From contig BPJV01000003.1 of assembly GCA_026004795.1 (NCBI GenBank), positions 558,001 through 622,000 on the forward strand: a stretch of 64,000 nucleotides of DNA, read 5' to 3'. The stretch is from Pirellulaceae bacterium (GTDB taxonomy: Bacteria; Planctomycetota; Planctomycetia; Pirellulales; Pirellulaceae). Under the pieces are notes generated by a model. The model ran no database searches and was not told the DNA's origin. It saw only the letters and a program-made list of their open reading frames with translations. Below, in pieces: positions 21,681 through 32,288 of this stretch. A program made the translations under genes and the position numbers. Position 1 is the stretch's first letter; every line of letters begins with the position of its first letter.

Positions 21681-21892
21681 GCGCAAGCCGACGGCCGGAC
21701 CTCTCAGGATCTCCTCCCGTCGCCGGTCAGCACCTCTCTCCTCGCCGCTCAGACGCCGTCCAGAGCGACTGCCCCCAAGCGCGCCGACGGCCGCGGCAAC
21801 GCGCAAACAGCCGCGGCAACTCAGCTCACGCCGGACGCCGACGCGCGGTCCATGCCGGGCTTCAGAACTCGAGCGCCAAGCGGTGGCATGAT

Positions 21893-22126
21893 TTAGCTTG
21901 AGCCTTCATTTCCGTGCTTGCCCTTGGTGACCGCCGACTTAAATTCCTGTGCGGTAAGTTGGCACAGTTGGTACCCCAGCTCTTCGATCTCTCGAAAGGT
22001 CAGCTCTTTGCCCGGGCCATCGGCGCCTAGTTGCTGCTGGGCAAACAATTCGGCCAACTCTTCCATCTTGTGCTGAATCTGTTGTTCGATCGACGACCGT
22101 TGATTGTTTTGATCGAAACCCTCCAT
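21893..22126 (-). CDS. Small hypothetical protein (77 aa)
   Basis: Protein-like acidic/helical composition (IEQQIQHKMEELAELFAQQQLG); isolated ORF. Confidence 0.45.
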   Translation of the reverse strand: MEGFDQNNQRSSIEQQIQHKMEELAELFAQQQLGADGPGKELTFREIEELGYQLCQLTAQEFKSAVTKGKHGNEGSS

Positions 22127-22553
22127 GCCTCATTTCTCCTCAGTCGCATCTAGATTAACTTGTGCCCAAGCTTCATGGTGCCGGCTTCAACCGCGCACCG
22201 CTTCGCATTCATCGTGCCCATCAACACCAGACCAACCCGTCCTGCGTATTGAGCTTCATGCACTCGTCGTTGCAGATAAGCTTGAGTTTGCGTTGACAGG
22301 CGAGAAAGCCGGTTATACGATGTTGTCAGAAAACTGACTGAATTCAACCTGGGGAGGGTTGTTTTGTCGGCCGAATTCCAATTTTGGTGCTGAATCGCGG
22401 CGCAGTAATCGCGATAGATAGGGTGGTTATCGGCATCAAGCCTCGCTGGCGCTCTTGACTAAGCGGCGCCCCGTCGGTCTGGAAGTTACCGGCCGTGGGC
22501 TGCCCTCTGACAAGTCACGCAATGTAAACTCTCTCACGGCCAGTGAGCGAAGC

Positions 22554-24212
22554 ATGAATCCAAACGAAATCCTGCGTTTAGTAGACGGTCTCCACCGCGA
22601 AAAACACATCGACACCGAAGTTGTCTTCTCGGCGATCGAGTCGGCGTTGGTGACTGCGCTGCGGAAATTCCGAGGCGAGGACGCTGATATCCACGTCTCC
22701 ATCGACCGCAAATCGGGTGAGATCACGGCGCGCGTCGATGACGACGTGCTTGATCAAACGGTCATCGGTCGCATCGGAGCCCAGACGGCGAAACAAGTCA
22801 TAATCCAAAAGATCAAGGAAGCGGAGCGCGACGCCCTACTGGCCGAGTTCCAGGATCAGGTGGGAGAACTGGTTACCGGCACGGTCCAGCGCAATGACCG
22901 TGGTGTAACCATCGTGCAAGTTGGCAACGTCGAAGCGATCTTGCCGCGTAGTGAGCAGATCTCCGGCGAGTCCTACCACCATGGCGATCGCGTCAAGGCG
23001 ATCATTTACGAGGTGAAAGCTGCTGGGAACCGCGTTAAGGTGATCCTCAGTCGCACCAAGCCGCAGCTGGTGCAACGGCTCTTCGAACAGGAGATCCCGG
23101 AGATCGCTGAAGGGGTGATCGAGATCAAGGCGATCAGTCGCGAGCCTGGGCAGCGGAGTAAAGTGGCCGTGACCAGCTCCGACCAGCGGGTCGATTGTGT
23201 GGGCGCGTGTGTGGGGGTACGCGGCAATCGCATCAAGAACATCACCAGCGAACTGGCCGGTGAACGGATCGACATCGTTCGCTGGAGCCCTGATCCGATG
23301 GAATTAATCCCTGCGGCATTGCAACCGGCCGAGGTGGACCAGGTCCTGCTGTGCGACATGATCGGTCGCGCCATCGTCCTGGTCAAAGACGACCAGCTTT
23401 CGCAAGCCATCGGCAAATACGGACAGAATGTGCGGTTGGCCAGCAAACTGGTCGGCTGGGACATTGAAATCATGACGGCCGAAGAGCTGGAGGATCAGAT
23501 CGACCGTGCGATCAACGCATTCATGGCCTTGGAGGGAATGACCGACGAACTGGCTCAGCGTTTGGTGGAGCAAGGCTACCTGTCCTACGACGACTTGTCG
23601 GTGATCGAACCGGAAGCATTAATGGAAATGGGCGGGTTGACTGAAGAGCAGGTCGATTTGATTGTCGAACAGGCCGACGAGCGTGCCGAGGAAGCCGAAC
23701 GGATCGCGGCTGAAGAAAAACGACTGAAGAAGGAGCGGGCGGCGATCGAGCGCATGGCGGCAGAGAATCCGGCCATGGCTTCGGCGCTGGAAGCGGCTCA
23801 GCAAGCCCAAGCCGGCGATTCGACCTCCCCTGACGCTGCGAGCACTCCTGACCAGGCCGCCAGTGTGGACCAGTCGCCCGAAGAAGATGGCACGCCGGCT
23901 GCGGAGCTGCCGGCAGAGGAGCAGGCCGAAGCGTCACCGACGGCGTCCAACCAGACGCAGGTAGCGCCGGCTGCCCAACCAGCGACGGTTCAACCACCCG
24001 GGGAGAATGCTCCGCCCCCGCCTGCTGCGGACGGAAATATCCCCGAGCAGGATGATGCGCAAGAGGGAACGAGTTCCCCGACGATAGCAGAATCACCAGA
24101 AAACGATTCCGCCGTATCGGAATCGGAACAAGTGCCGGCGGAGGCGACTTCGACGGCCAACAGTACCCAAGAGGAAGCCATGGATAAGACGAATGCAACC
24201 GATCAGAACTGA
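22554..24212 (+). CDS. nusA: Transcription termination/antitermination factor NusA with long acidic Pro/Ala-rich C-terminal tail
   Basis: MNPNEILRLVDGLHREKHIDTEVVFSAIESALVTALRK; KH motifs GACVGVRGNRIKNITSELAGERIDIVRW; SQAIGKYGQNVRLASKLVGWDIEI; start moved from 22455. Confidence 0.96.
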   Translation: MNPNEILRLVDGLHREKHIDTEVVFSAIESALVTALRKFRGEDADIHVSIDRKSGEITARVDDDVLDQTVIGRIGAQTAKQVIIQKIKEAERDALLAEFQDQVGELVTGTVQRNDRGVTIVQVGNVEAILPRSEQISGESYHHGDRVKAIIYEVKAAGNRVKVILSRTKPQLVQRLFEQEIPEIAEGVIEIKAISREPGQRSKVAVTSSDQRVDCVGACVGVRGNRIKNITSELAGERIDIVRWSPDPMELIPAALQPAEVDQVLLCDMIGRAIVLVKDDQLSQAIGKYGQNVRLASKLVGWDIEIMTAEELEDQIDRAINAFMALEGMTDELAQRLVEQGYLSYDDLSVIEPEALMEMGGLTEEQVDLIVEQADERAEEAERIAAEEKRLKKERAAIERMAAENPAMASALEAAQQAQAGDSTSPDAASTPDQAASVDQSPEEDGTPAAELPAEEQAEASPTASNQTQVAPAAQPATVQPPGENAPPPPAADGNIPEQDDAQEGTSSPTIAESPENDSAVSESEQVPAEATSTANSTQEEAMDKTNATDQN

Positions 24213-24373
24213 GGCGACGTCCTCGATCAGTGCGAACTCGTCACGTGAAAACCAATGCGTGAGGGGGTCGAACTGGGCGACGAGGGAAGCGAAGAAGACT
24301 CTGATCGGAATCAGCGAAACTGCCGGCGTTTTCTCCTTTGAGGGAGAATGCGGGATAGTGAACCTGGTTTCCC

Positions 24374-24409
24374 ACATGGGCCTCCCGGCCTCGCGGGGGC
24401 GGCCCATGT
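24374..24409. repeat. 9-bp inverted repeat (ACATGGGCC/GGCCCATGT) with GC-rich loop between nusA and infB
   Basis: Read directly. Confidence 0.7.
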
Positions 24410-24510
24410 AACGCGACGCTGCGTATGCACGAGCAATGGCAGTGTCGCGGGGTACTGAGAATGACCGAAACCGCGACATGGCCATTTTTACTTGTTAGGA
24501 ATTGTTGCAC

Positions 24511-27351
24511 GTGCCAAAACGTATTTACGCGTTCGCGAAAGAACTGGGGATGGATAGCAAAGAGCTTGTTGCTCTTTGCGAGAAGGTAGGTATCAAGAAC
24601 AAAGGGTCGGCGCTAGCTAGCCTCGACGACGAGGAGATACAGCGCATCGAGAAACACTTGGCCCAAGCCAAGCAGCCGGCCGAACAGTCGGCGTCCACCG
24701 CGCCCAAGCCTCGCGTGGAAGCTCCCGTCCGTACTGCCCCATTGACCGGTAGGGGGGGACTGGGGAGCAAGCCGCCTGTCATTCCCACCCGCCGCTCCTC
24801 GAAAGCAGCCCAATCGTCTCCCCCAGCGGCCGAGCAAACCGCCCCTTCGCCCGCGGCCAGCGAACCGCCAGCTCCTCCGGCAACTCCTACGGAGCCGGCG
24901 GAGGAAGCCATCACGGCGAAAGCCGATGCGGCCCCGGCGGCTGCGACCAGCGAAAGCAGCGCCGGTTCCGAACCGGTACGAAAACCCATCTCCCGTGATG
25001 ATTATGTTCCTCCGCCCTCGGCCGTCGCCAAAGGTCGGGTGCGCAGCCTCGACATGCGGCGTCCCAAGAGCGATAGCGATGCCAAACCGGCCGAACGCAA
25101 ACGGCCTGCCAAACGGGAACCTATCATCAAGGTAGCGCGCGTCCCCACCGCCGATCTGCCCCCTGTCCCCCCAACCAAGAAGGACGAACCGGCTCCCCAA
25201 CGGCCGGAAATTCGCTTCACCAAAGAGGACATTAGCGGCCAGAAGAAGGGCATGAAAGCCTCGCTGGAGCGACTCGAGGAGCAAAACGAGCGGGAGAAGG
25301 AGCGCCGCCGTGGCATGCCGTCTGCTACCGCCCCCGGTGGCTTGAAGGGTTTCAAGGACGCCGCCGACAAGAAACGGGGACGCCACCGGGAGGAGGACGA
25401 AGACGAGCGGGAAGGCAAGAAGCGTGCTGCCAGCTTGGCGGCCACTCGTGCGGAGCGGCGCAAGCGAGGCAAAGACCTGCTCGAGGAAGAGGAACGCCAA
25501 CCAGCACGTTCCTACAAACGGATCGTCCGCAAAGGCACCAACACGGCTGCTCCGAGGAAGGAGAAAGCCGTTCTGGAGTTGCCTTGTACGGTGCGCAGCT
25601 TTTCGGAAGCGGCCGGTGTTCCCGCCGGCAAGGTGCTCGCCACGCTGATGCAAATGGGCCAGATGCTCAACATCAACGCCAACCTGGACGTGGAATTGGC
25701 GGAACTGCTCGCCCTGGAGTTGGGAGTGGAACTCGAGTTCAAACAACCCAAGTCGCTCGAAGAAGCTGTCATCGAGGAGCTCGAGAACATGCAGGATCCG
25801 CCCGATAAACTCGTCCCCCGGCCACCGGTGATCACCTTCTTGGGACACGTCGACCACGGTAAGACGTCCCTTCTAGACGCCATCATCGGCACGCGCGTCG
25901 TCGATAAGGAGGCCGGAGGCATTACGCAACACATCCGGGCTTACCAAGTGGAAAAAGACGGCAAAGCCATTTCCTTCGTCGACACGCCGGGACACGAAGC
26001 ATTTACGGAGATGAGAGCCCGCGGAGCCAATGTGACGGACATCGCCGTGTTGGTCATCGCTGCCGATGACGGCATCATGCCTCAGACGGAAGAAGCGATC
26101 AGCCACGCCAAGGCGGCCGGCGTACCGATCGTGGTGGCACTGAACAAGATCGATCTGCCGGGCGTCGATACGACGCGCGTGTTGACCCAATTGACCGAAC
26201 ACGAATTGACGCCCAGCGAATGGGGAGGTGATGTCGAGGTCGTCCGCACCAGCGCCCTCACTGGCGAAGGATTGGACGATCTGCTGGACACGGTGCTGAC
26301 GGTCGCTGAATTGCACGAGTACCGCGCCAACCCCGACCGCCCGGCCATCGGCGTGTGCCTCGAAGCGCAGCAGGAGGCCGAACGAGGTGTGGTCGCCAAA
26401 CTGATCGTCAAGAATGGCACGCTTCATGTCGGCGATGTGGTCGTCTGTGGAACCAGCTATGGACGGGTCAAGGCGATGTACGACGCGCTCGATCCAAGCA
26501 AACAGCTGGAGAAAGCCGGCCCGTCCTGTCCGGCCAATGTTATCGGCTTGGAATCTCCCCCTGAGGCGGGTGAGAAGTTCTACGTGCTCGAGGACATCGC
26601 CCAGGCGCGGGAAATCGCCGAGGCGCGTTTCGAACATTCGCGTGCCCAATCGTTGGCCGGTAGCTCTCCCAAGGTCTCCTTCGAGCGATTTCAGGACTTG
26701 CTCGTGTCCGGCCGCTTGGGCCAACAGGAGGAAAAGGTCGAACTCAATCTCATCCTACGTGCCGATACGCGTGGCAGCTTGGAGGCCATTGAGAAGGAAC
26801 TGAGCAAGATCGACCATCCGGAGGTGGAAATCCGTATCCTGCAAAAGAGCGTCGGAGGGATTACGGTTGGCGACGTCACCCTGGCCCATGCCTCCGAAGC
26901 GGTGATCGTCGGTTTCAATGTCATCCCCGATGAACAGGCTAGAGCGTTGGCCGAGGAGAGACATGTCGAGATTCGCCGCTACGACATCATCTATCAGTTG
27001 GCCGAAGACATCAAAGCTTTGATCGAAGGGCGTCTGAAGCCCGAAGAGCGTATTGTCGAATTGGGGCGTGCGTTGGTCAAACAGGTCTTCAATATCTCGC
27101 GCGTGGGAACCGTTGCCGGTTGCTTGGTTGCTCAGGGGTCCATCCAGCGCGGATGCCGCATCCGTGTTCACCGCGATGGCCGCACCATCGGCGATTACCC
27201 GCTCGAGTCGCTCAAACGGCACAAAGAGGACGTCAAGGAGGTGCCACGAGGCATGGAGTGTGGCATCCGGCTGGCCGGATTCAACGACTTGAAACCCGAT
27301 GATGTCCTGGAGGCCTACAAGGTCGAAGAAGTCGCTCGAAAACTCGATTGA
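24511..27351 (+). CDS. infB: Translation initiation factor IF-2
   Basis: [28 protein letters not shown] (IF2_N), [58 protein letters not shown] start preferred over the TTG at 24502. Confidence 0.97.
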   Translation: MPKRIYAFAKELGMDSKELVALCEKVGIKNKGSALASLDDEEIQRIEKHLAQAKQPAEQSASTAPKPRVEAPVRTAPLTGRGGLGSKPPVIPTRRSSKAAQSSPPAAEQTAPSPAASEPPAPPATPTEPAEEAITAKADAAPAAATSESSAGSEPVRKPISRDDYVPPPSAVAKGRVRSLDMRRPKSDSDAKPAERKRPAKREPIIKVARVPTADLPPVPPTKKDEPAPQRPEIRFTKEDISGQKKGMKASLERLEEQNEREKERRRGMPSATAPGGLKGFKDAADKKRGRHREEDEDEREGKKRAASLAATRAERRKRGKDLLEEEERQPARSYKRIVRKGTNTAAPRKEKAVLELPCTVRSFSEAAGVPAGKVLATLMQMGQMLNINANLDVELAELLALELGVELEFKQPKSLEEAVIEELENMQDPPDKLVPRPPVITFLGHVDHGKTSLLDAIIGTRVVDKEAGGITQHIRAYQVEKDGKAISFVDTPGHEAFTEMRARGANVTDIAVLVIAADDGIMPQTEEAISHAKAAGVPIVVALNKIDLPGVDTTRVLTQLTEHELTPSEWGGDVEVVRTSALTGEGLDDLLDTVLTVAELHEYRANPDRPAIGVCLEAQQEAERGVVAKLIVKNGTLHVGDVVVCGTSYGRVKAMYDALDPSKQLEKAGPSCPANVIGLESPPEAGEKFYVLEDIAQAREIAEARFEHSRAQSLAGSSPKVSFERFQDLLVSGRLGQQEEKVELNLILRADTRGSLEAIEKELSKIDHPEVEIRILQKSVGGITVGDVTLAHASEAVIVGFNVIPDEQARALAEERHVEIRRYDIIYQLAEDIKALIEGRLKPEERIVELGRALVKQVFNISRVGTVAGCLVAQGSIQRGCRIRVHRDGRTIGDYPLESLKRHKEDVKEVPRGMECGIRLAGFNDLKPDDVLEAYKVEEVARKLD

Positions 27352-27436
27352 TTTACTTTTCCCGGGGTAACGATGAGCTACGTATCTATGCACCGCTGGC
27401 TAGATACTTGACGACACCATGGCGAGGTAAGGCGGA

Positions 27437-27889
27437 ATGACGAGCCGTAGATTGTTGAAAGCAGCAGAAGCGATCCGGGAAGTGGTCAGCATGGCGATCC
27501 TCACCGAGATCCGAGACCCCCGGGTGCGCAACGTCACGGTAACCAGTGTCGAGGTGGCGCCGGACATGCGTTCGGCAAAAGTGTTCGTCAGCGTGATGGG
27601 TGACTTGGGGCGGCAACAGCTTTGCCTGCGCGGTCTGAACAATGCGGCGGGCTTTCTACAAGCAAAGATCGCCAGCCGTATCGATACGCGTTATACGCCT
27701 CGCCTGACCTTCTCCTTGGACGACGGAGTCAAGAAGAGTCTGGAAGTGGCGCGGATTCTCAAACAGATCGCCGACGAGCGCTCTGCACGAGAACAGCAGG
27801 AAGGTAGCGTCCCGGAAAACGCCTGCGAGTCCCCTGCCGAGTCGCCCCACACCTCGGCGCCCTTCACCGAGGAGGTGGACGAGGAATAA
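27437..27889 (+). CDS. rbfA: Ribosome-binding factor A
   Basis: [42 protein letters not shown]...[21 protein letters not shown]. Confidence 0.93.
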   Translation: MTSRRLLKAAEAIREVVSMAILTEIRDPRVRNVTVTSVEVAPDMRSAKVFVSVMGDLGRQQLCLRGLNNAAGFLQAKIASRIDTRYTPRLTFSLDDGVKKSLEVARILKQIADERSAREQQEGSVPENACESPAESPHTSAPFTEEVDEE

Positions 27890-28013
27890 GGTCCCATCCC
27901 CGACTTGATGCAGCCGACAGCCTGCCTATGCTTGGTGACATTCCATGGATCAAGGCCTGTGGTTTGCTTGAGCATCCCTACGTTATTCCCAGCTAACACG
28001 AAGAAAACCATCC

Positions 28014-28862
28014 ATGAGCAAGACGAGCCGCGCGGATCGCATCCAGTTGCTGCAGAAGGTAACTGCAAAAAACTTTACTCCCATCCTCCCCCCTGAGGAT
28101 CGCTCCGTTCTAGAGACGCTGTTGTACGCTTGCTGCTTGGAAGATGCGCCCTACGATGCCGCCGATGAAGCATTCGGGCGGCTGCAGGAATCGTACTTCG
28201 ACTGGAACGAAGTCCGCGTGACGACCATCACCGAGCTTTCCGAAACGCTGCACAACCTGCCGAATCCTCGAGCGGCCGCGATTCGCATCAAGAAGAATCT
28301 ACAGTCGATTTTCGAAACGCGCTATTCTTTTGATCTCGAGGATCTGCGGAAACTCAATCAAGGCAAGGCGGTACAAGAACTGGAAAAGCTGGCCGGCATG
28401 ACCCGCTTCGTCCTCGGCTATGTTGTCCAACATGCCCTCGGTGGTCACGCGGTGCCGGTGAGCGAATCGATCATGAATTTGCTACGGATGCTGGAAATCG
28501 TCTCCGAGGCGGAAGCCGCCAAGGGACAGACGCCAGGTCTGGAACGCACCATCCCCAAGACCAAAGGCATTGACTTCGCCTCCCAATTGCATCAGTTCGC
28601 GGTAGCGGTTGCCCAGTCTCCCAACAGCAGCAAGCTCAAGACGATTCTGAAAGATGCCGGTTACGTTCCTCCGGCAACAAACGAGAACGTGACGACCGGC
28701 GAGGAGGAGACAAAGCCCGGCCCAGCAAAACCCAAACCGCCGAAGAAGAAGAGCTCCGCAAAATCAAAGGCGGTAACGAAGAATAGTTCGGCAACAAAAA
28801 AGAAAACCGCCCCGAGCGCGAAGAAGAAAACCGGAAAGACGGCAAAGAAAAAACCACGTTAA
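28014..28862 (+). CDS. Endonuclease III-like HhH-GPD-fold protein lacking catalytic residues, with Lys-rich C-terminal tail
   Basis: LNLPNPRAAAIRIKKNLQSI...KLAGMTRFVLGYVVQHALGGHAVPVSESIMNLLRML aligns with the Nth HhH/catalytic segment; tail KPKPPKKKSSAKSKAVTKNSSATKKKTAPSAKKKTGKTAKKKPR. Confidence 0.65.
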   Translation: MSKTSRADRIQLLQKVTAKNFTPILPPEDRSVLETLLYACCLEDAPYDAADEAFGRLQESYFDWNEVRVTTITELSETLHNLPNPRAAAIRIKKNLQSIFETRYSFDLEDLRKLNQGKAVQELEKLAGMTRFVLGYVVQHALGGHAVPVSESIMNLLRMLEIVSEAEAAKGQTPGLERTIPKTKGIDFASQLHQFAVAVAQSPNSSKLKTILKDAGYVPPATNENVTTGEEETKPGPAKPKPPKKKSSAKSKAVTKNSSATKKKTAPSAKKKTGKTAKKKPR

Positions 28863-28949
28863 GATTCCGTAAAAGATCTTGTACGACGTACGGACATACT
28901 TCATCACGAACCCATTTGAGTGAATCGGTGACGCGAGGTTGCTTTAGTC

Positions 28950-29705
28950 ATGGCAGGACATTCCCATTGGGCCGGCATCAAGCACAAGAAAGCTCTGGTT
29001 GACGCCAAGCGTAGCAAGCTGTGGTCGAAATTGTCGAAGGCCATCATCGTAGCTGCCAAACTGGGTGGAGGCGATCCCGACGCCAATCCCCGCTTGCGCG
29101 CGGCCATTCAGGAAGCTAAGTCGCTGAGCATGCCCAAGGACAACATCGAACGGGCGATCAAGCGGGGCACGGGTGAAATCGAAGGTGGCAATGTCGAAGA
29201 AGTGCTCTACGAGGGGTATGGCCCCGGGGGCGTGGCCATCATGTGTGATATCATGACGGACAATCGCAATCGAACGGCACCGGAATTGCGCAAGCTATTC
29301 GATACCTACGGAGGTAACCTGGGAGCGACCGGCTGTGTCAGCTATCTATTTGACCGCAAAGGCGTGATCGTCATCCGTGAGGGGATGGAGAATGTCGAGC
29401 GGATTATGGAAATCGCTATGGAAAACGCAGCGGAAGACATCGAAACCTACGACGACCGCATCGAGATCTTCACTGCACCGGAAAACCTCAGTCAGGTCCG
29501 CACGGCATTGGAAGAGGCTGATGTTGCCATCGACGTGGCTCAGGTGGCTCGCATCCCCCAAACGACCGTAGACGTCGATGAGGAGACAGCAAGAAAAGTC
29601 TTGAAGTTGCTGGAAGCGCTCGAAGATCATGACGACGTTCAAAACGTCGCTTCCAACCTGAATTTCGACAATGCTGCGGTCGCCCAAATGATGGAGGCGT
29701 CTTGA
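28950..29705 (+). CDS. YebC/PmpR (TACO1) family regulator
   Basis: MAGHSHWAGIKHKKALVDAKRSKLWSKLSKAIIVAAKLGGGDPDANPRLRAAIQEAKSLSMPKDNIERAIKRGTGE. Confidence 0.97.
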   Translation: MAGHSHWAGIKHKKALVDAKRSKLWSKLSKAIIVAAKLGGGDPDANPRLRAAIQEAKSLSMPKDNIERAIKRGTGEIEGGNVEEVLYEGYGPGGVAIMCDIMTDNRNRTAPELRKLFDTYGGNLGATGCVSYLFDRKGVIVIREGMENVERIMEIAMENAAEDIETYDDRIEIFTAPENLSQVRTALEEADVAIDVAQVARIPQTTVDVDEETARKVLKLLEALEDHDDVQNVASNLNFDNAAVAQMMEAS

Positions 29706-29769
29706 TCGATCGAGCGCGGCAGTGGGCCCTGTACGGTGATGGCCCGCCGATCAAAACGCGGCCTGCTCG

Positions 29770-29783
29770 CACGGACGTCCGTG
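29770..29783. repeat. Perfect 14-bp palindrome CACGGACGTCCGTG
   Basis: Read directly, in convergent intergenic between yebC and the ACT gene. Confidence 0.75.
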
Positions 29784-29796
29784 ACCACTGCAGCCC

Positions 29797-30285
29797 TTAG
29801 CGGTTCAACAGGTCATCCTCGTTGAGCAATCGGAACCCGCGCTGCGACAGCACCTCAGCCGCCAAGTCGGTATTATCGACCATGATCGCCACCGCAGGCG
29901 CCCGGCCACTTTCGGTCAACAACGGGTAGGCTTGGACAATGTTGATTTCGGCCTGCAATAGGGCAGAACAAACCTGAAGTAACGGCTGGCCATCCTCGGG
30001 CAGCTCCAGAGCGATCAAATCGCTTTCGATCAGCGCCAGGCCGGCTCGTTCGAGTATCTCCCGACCACGTTCGGGGTGACTAACCAGAAATCGCACAAAC
30101 GCGCACTCGGCCGAATCGCTTATCGACAGAGCAACGATGCGAATTCCCGTTCCTTCGAACCGCCGTACTACTTCCAAAAGTTGGCCCACGCGATTTTCCA
30201 GAAACACGGTGAACTGGCGAATCGAAGGATAATCACGACCACGAGCCGTTTGGTAATTGGTTGAACTGCTTTCTCCGGTACTCAT
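29797..30285 (-). CDS. ACT-domain protein
   Basis: QFTVFLENRVGQLLEVVRRFEGTGIRIVALSISDSAECAFVRFLVSHPE, second ACT-like half LLQVCSALLQAEINIVQAYPLL. Confidence 0.82.
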   Translation of the reverse strand: MSTGESSSTNYQTARGRDYPSIRQFTVFLENRVGQLLEVVRRFEGTGIRIVALSISDSAECAFVRFLVSHPERGREILERAGLALIESDLIALELPEDGQPLLQVCSALLQAEINIVQAYPLLTESGRAPAVAIMVDNTDLAAEVLSQRGFRLLNEDDLLNR

Positions 30286-30428
30286 CGTCTTGGTGGCCTT
30301 GGGAATGATCAGGGGCGGCAACGCACGAACCGGAGAAGGCATTGCCCTCCCCGGCGCTTGGTTGTCATTATTTCATGATCGCATTGACACGGCTAGCCAT
30401 AGCAGCACGCTTCCGCGAAAGGGCATCC

Positions 30429-30857
30429 ATGAATACGCTTGAGCATACGATTGAAATCCGGGTACGGTACAGCGAGACCGACGCACAAGGCCGCGTCCAC
30501 CACGCACAGTACTTGAATTACTTCGAACGTGGCCGCGTGGAACTCCTGCGAGCGATGGGGCATAGCTACCGCGACCTGGAGGCAACAGGATTGATGCTCG
30601 TAGTCTCTGAGATGCATGTCAAGTACCTGGGGGCGGCCCAATTCGATGACCTCCTGCGATTGACCACTACAGTAACTCGCACTCGCGGTACGCGCATCGA
30701 CCATGCCTATCGGATTGCATTAGCGGACCAGCCCGAACAACCGATCGTGGAGGCTACCAGCGTAATTGCTTGTATTGATCGCAGTGGCAAGGTACGACCG
30801 CTGCCAGCTTATCTGCGTCTCGACTCTCCACCAATCAGTCACTCCGAGAACCAGTAA
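30429..30857 (+). CDS. Acyl-CoA thioesterase, 4HBT hotdog (YbgC/FadM-like)
   Basis: IEIRVRYSETDAQGRVHHAQYLNYFERGRVELLRAMGHSY. Confidence 0.88.
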   Translation: MNTLEHTIEIRVRYSETDAQGRVHHAQYLNYFERGRVELLRAMGHSYRDLEATGLMLVVSEMHVKYLGAAQFDDLLRLTTTVTRTRGTRIDHAYRIALADQPEQPIVEATSVIACIDRSGKVRPLPAYLRLDSPPISHSENQ

Positions 30858-30859
30858 CA

Positions 30860-32257
30860 TCAGTTCTGCGCTGCTTGTATCCGTCGAGCCGCTGCTTCTG
30901 CCTGGCGCATCACTCGCATGATGTTACCCGATAGTATTTTTTGAATATCTTCCTCGCGATAACCGCGATCGAGCAGAACTTGAGTTAATACCGGATACTT
31001 GGAGACATCCTCCAACTGTTCAGGAACCGTACCAATACCATCATAGTCGCTCCCCAACCCAACGTGATCGACTCCTGCCACTTTTACAATGTGGTCGATA
31101 TGATCGGCAACATGGTGCACCGAACCTCGGAGAATAGGATACCGGGCACGATAGGCGGCGCGCGCCCGCCGGATGGCCTCTTCATCATCCCCGAATTCCG
31201 CCGCCCATTGCCGCTCCAATTCAAACATGGTCCTCGTGTTGTTCGCCGATTCCGGCACAACGAATCCGGAATAGAAGTTCACCATCACCACGCCTCCATT
31301 GGCCGGCAATTGACGAAGAATCTCGTCCGGCACGTTGCGTGGATGGTCCGCTACCGCCCTGGCCGACGAATGAGAAAAGATCACCGGAGCAACACTGGTA
31401 TCCAGAGCAGATTGCATCGTCGCAGGCGACACGTGGGAAAGATCCACCAGCATGCCGAGGCGGTTCATCTCCCGCACCACTTCTTTCCCGAACTCGCTTA
31501 ACCCACCACAGCGAGGCTCGTCACTACAGGAGTCGGCCCAGTCGAGCGACTGGCTATGGGTAAGGGTCATGTACCTGGCCCCCAACTGGTAAAGCCGTCT
31601 GAGCTTTTCCAACGAATTCTCAATCGCGTGCCCTCCTTCGACACCGATCAACGATGCAATCTTCCCTGCTTGTCGCGCTTGCTCCACGTCGCTGACCGTC
31701 GATGCCAGAGCGAAGGTTTGCGGATAGCGACGAACCATGGCGTGAACGATCTCGATCTGCTCCAAGGTCATTTGGTGGGCAACCCCGGTCTGATCGGTAC
31801 TTGCCGGAACGTACACCGACCAGAACACCGCGCCCACACCGCCGGCCCGCAGCCGTGGGATATCGGTATGCAGATCAGGTTGTTCCTGAGCGATGTCCAG
31901 ACGATCGAAACTTTGGGAGGCGCGAGTGCGAATCTGCCATGGCAAGTCGTTATGACCATCGAACACGAATCCCCGGCGATGAATCGCTTCAGCGCGCGAC
32001 GACACCGTGATCAGGCGAGCTGGTGCATCGGCCTGTTGGGCCTCCAGCCGGTCGGCAGCCAACAGGCCACCGCATAGAATCGGCAGCAGGGCCATCCCAA
32101 CCGCTCCCCCTCCCCTGCACTTCCTTAATTCTTCAGCAGCGAACTTAGCCCTTGAGCCACCCGTAGCTGGTATCATTGGGTTTGCCCTTTGTTCATGCGA
32201 CGACCGACTTAGCGAAGGCGAATCGCAGGTATTATAATCGTTTGGTGGGCTAGCCAT
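30860..32257 (-). CDS. Membrane dipeptidase (peptidase family M19) with signal peptide
   Basis: FDGHNDLPWQIRTR, GVEGGHAIENSLEKLRRLYQLGARYMTLTHSQSLDWADS, LGMLVDLSHVSPATMQ, PVIFSHSSARAV, VGLGSDYDGI; start uncertain (32257 or about 32095), ORF-track start rejected. Confidence 0.88.
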   Translation of the reverse strand: MASPPNDYNTCDSPSLSRSSHEQRANPMIPATGGSRAKFAAEELRKCRGGGAVGMALLPILCGGLLAADRLEAQQADAPARLITVSSRAEAIHRRGFVFDGHNDLPWQIRTRASQSFDRLDIAQEQPDLHTDIPRLRAGGVGAVFWSVYVPASTDQTGVAHQMTLEQIEIVHAMVRRYPQTFALASTVSDVEQARQAGKIASLIGVEGGHAIENSLEKLRRLYQLGARYMTLTHSQSLDWADSCSDEPRCGGLSEFGKEVVREMNRLGMLVDLSHVSPATMQSALDTSVAPVIFSHSSARAVADHPRNVPDEILRQLPANGGVVMVNFYSGFVVPESANNTRTMFELERQWAAEFGDDEEAIRRARAAYRARYPILRGSVHHVADHIDHIVKVAGVDHVGLGSDYDGIGTVPEQLEDVSKYPVLTQVLLDRGYREEDIQKILSGNIMRVMRQAEAAARRIQAAQN

Positions 32258-32288
32258 TGCGACTTTATCTTCTCGATCGACGGAACTC

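Noticed and set aside
22150-22347. 65-aa minus-strand ORF upstream of the 77-aa hypothetical gene
   Set aside because: Short, no motif, no clear ribosome-binding site; insufficient support.
24613-25857. 414-aa minus-strand ORF antisense to infB
   Set aside because: Shadow of the low-complexity IF-2 N-terminal region in GC-rich DNA.
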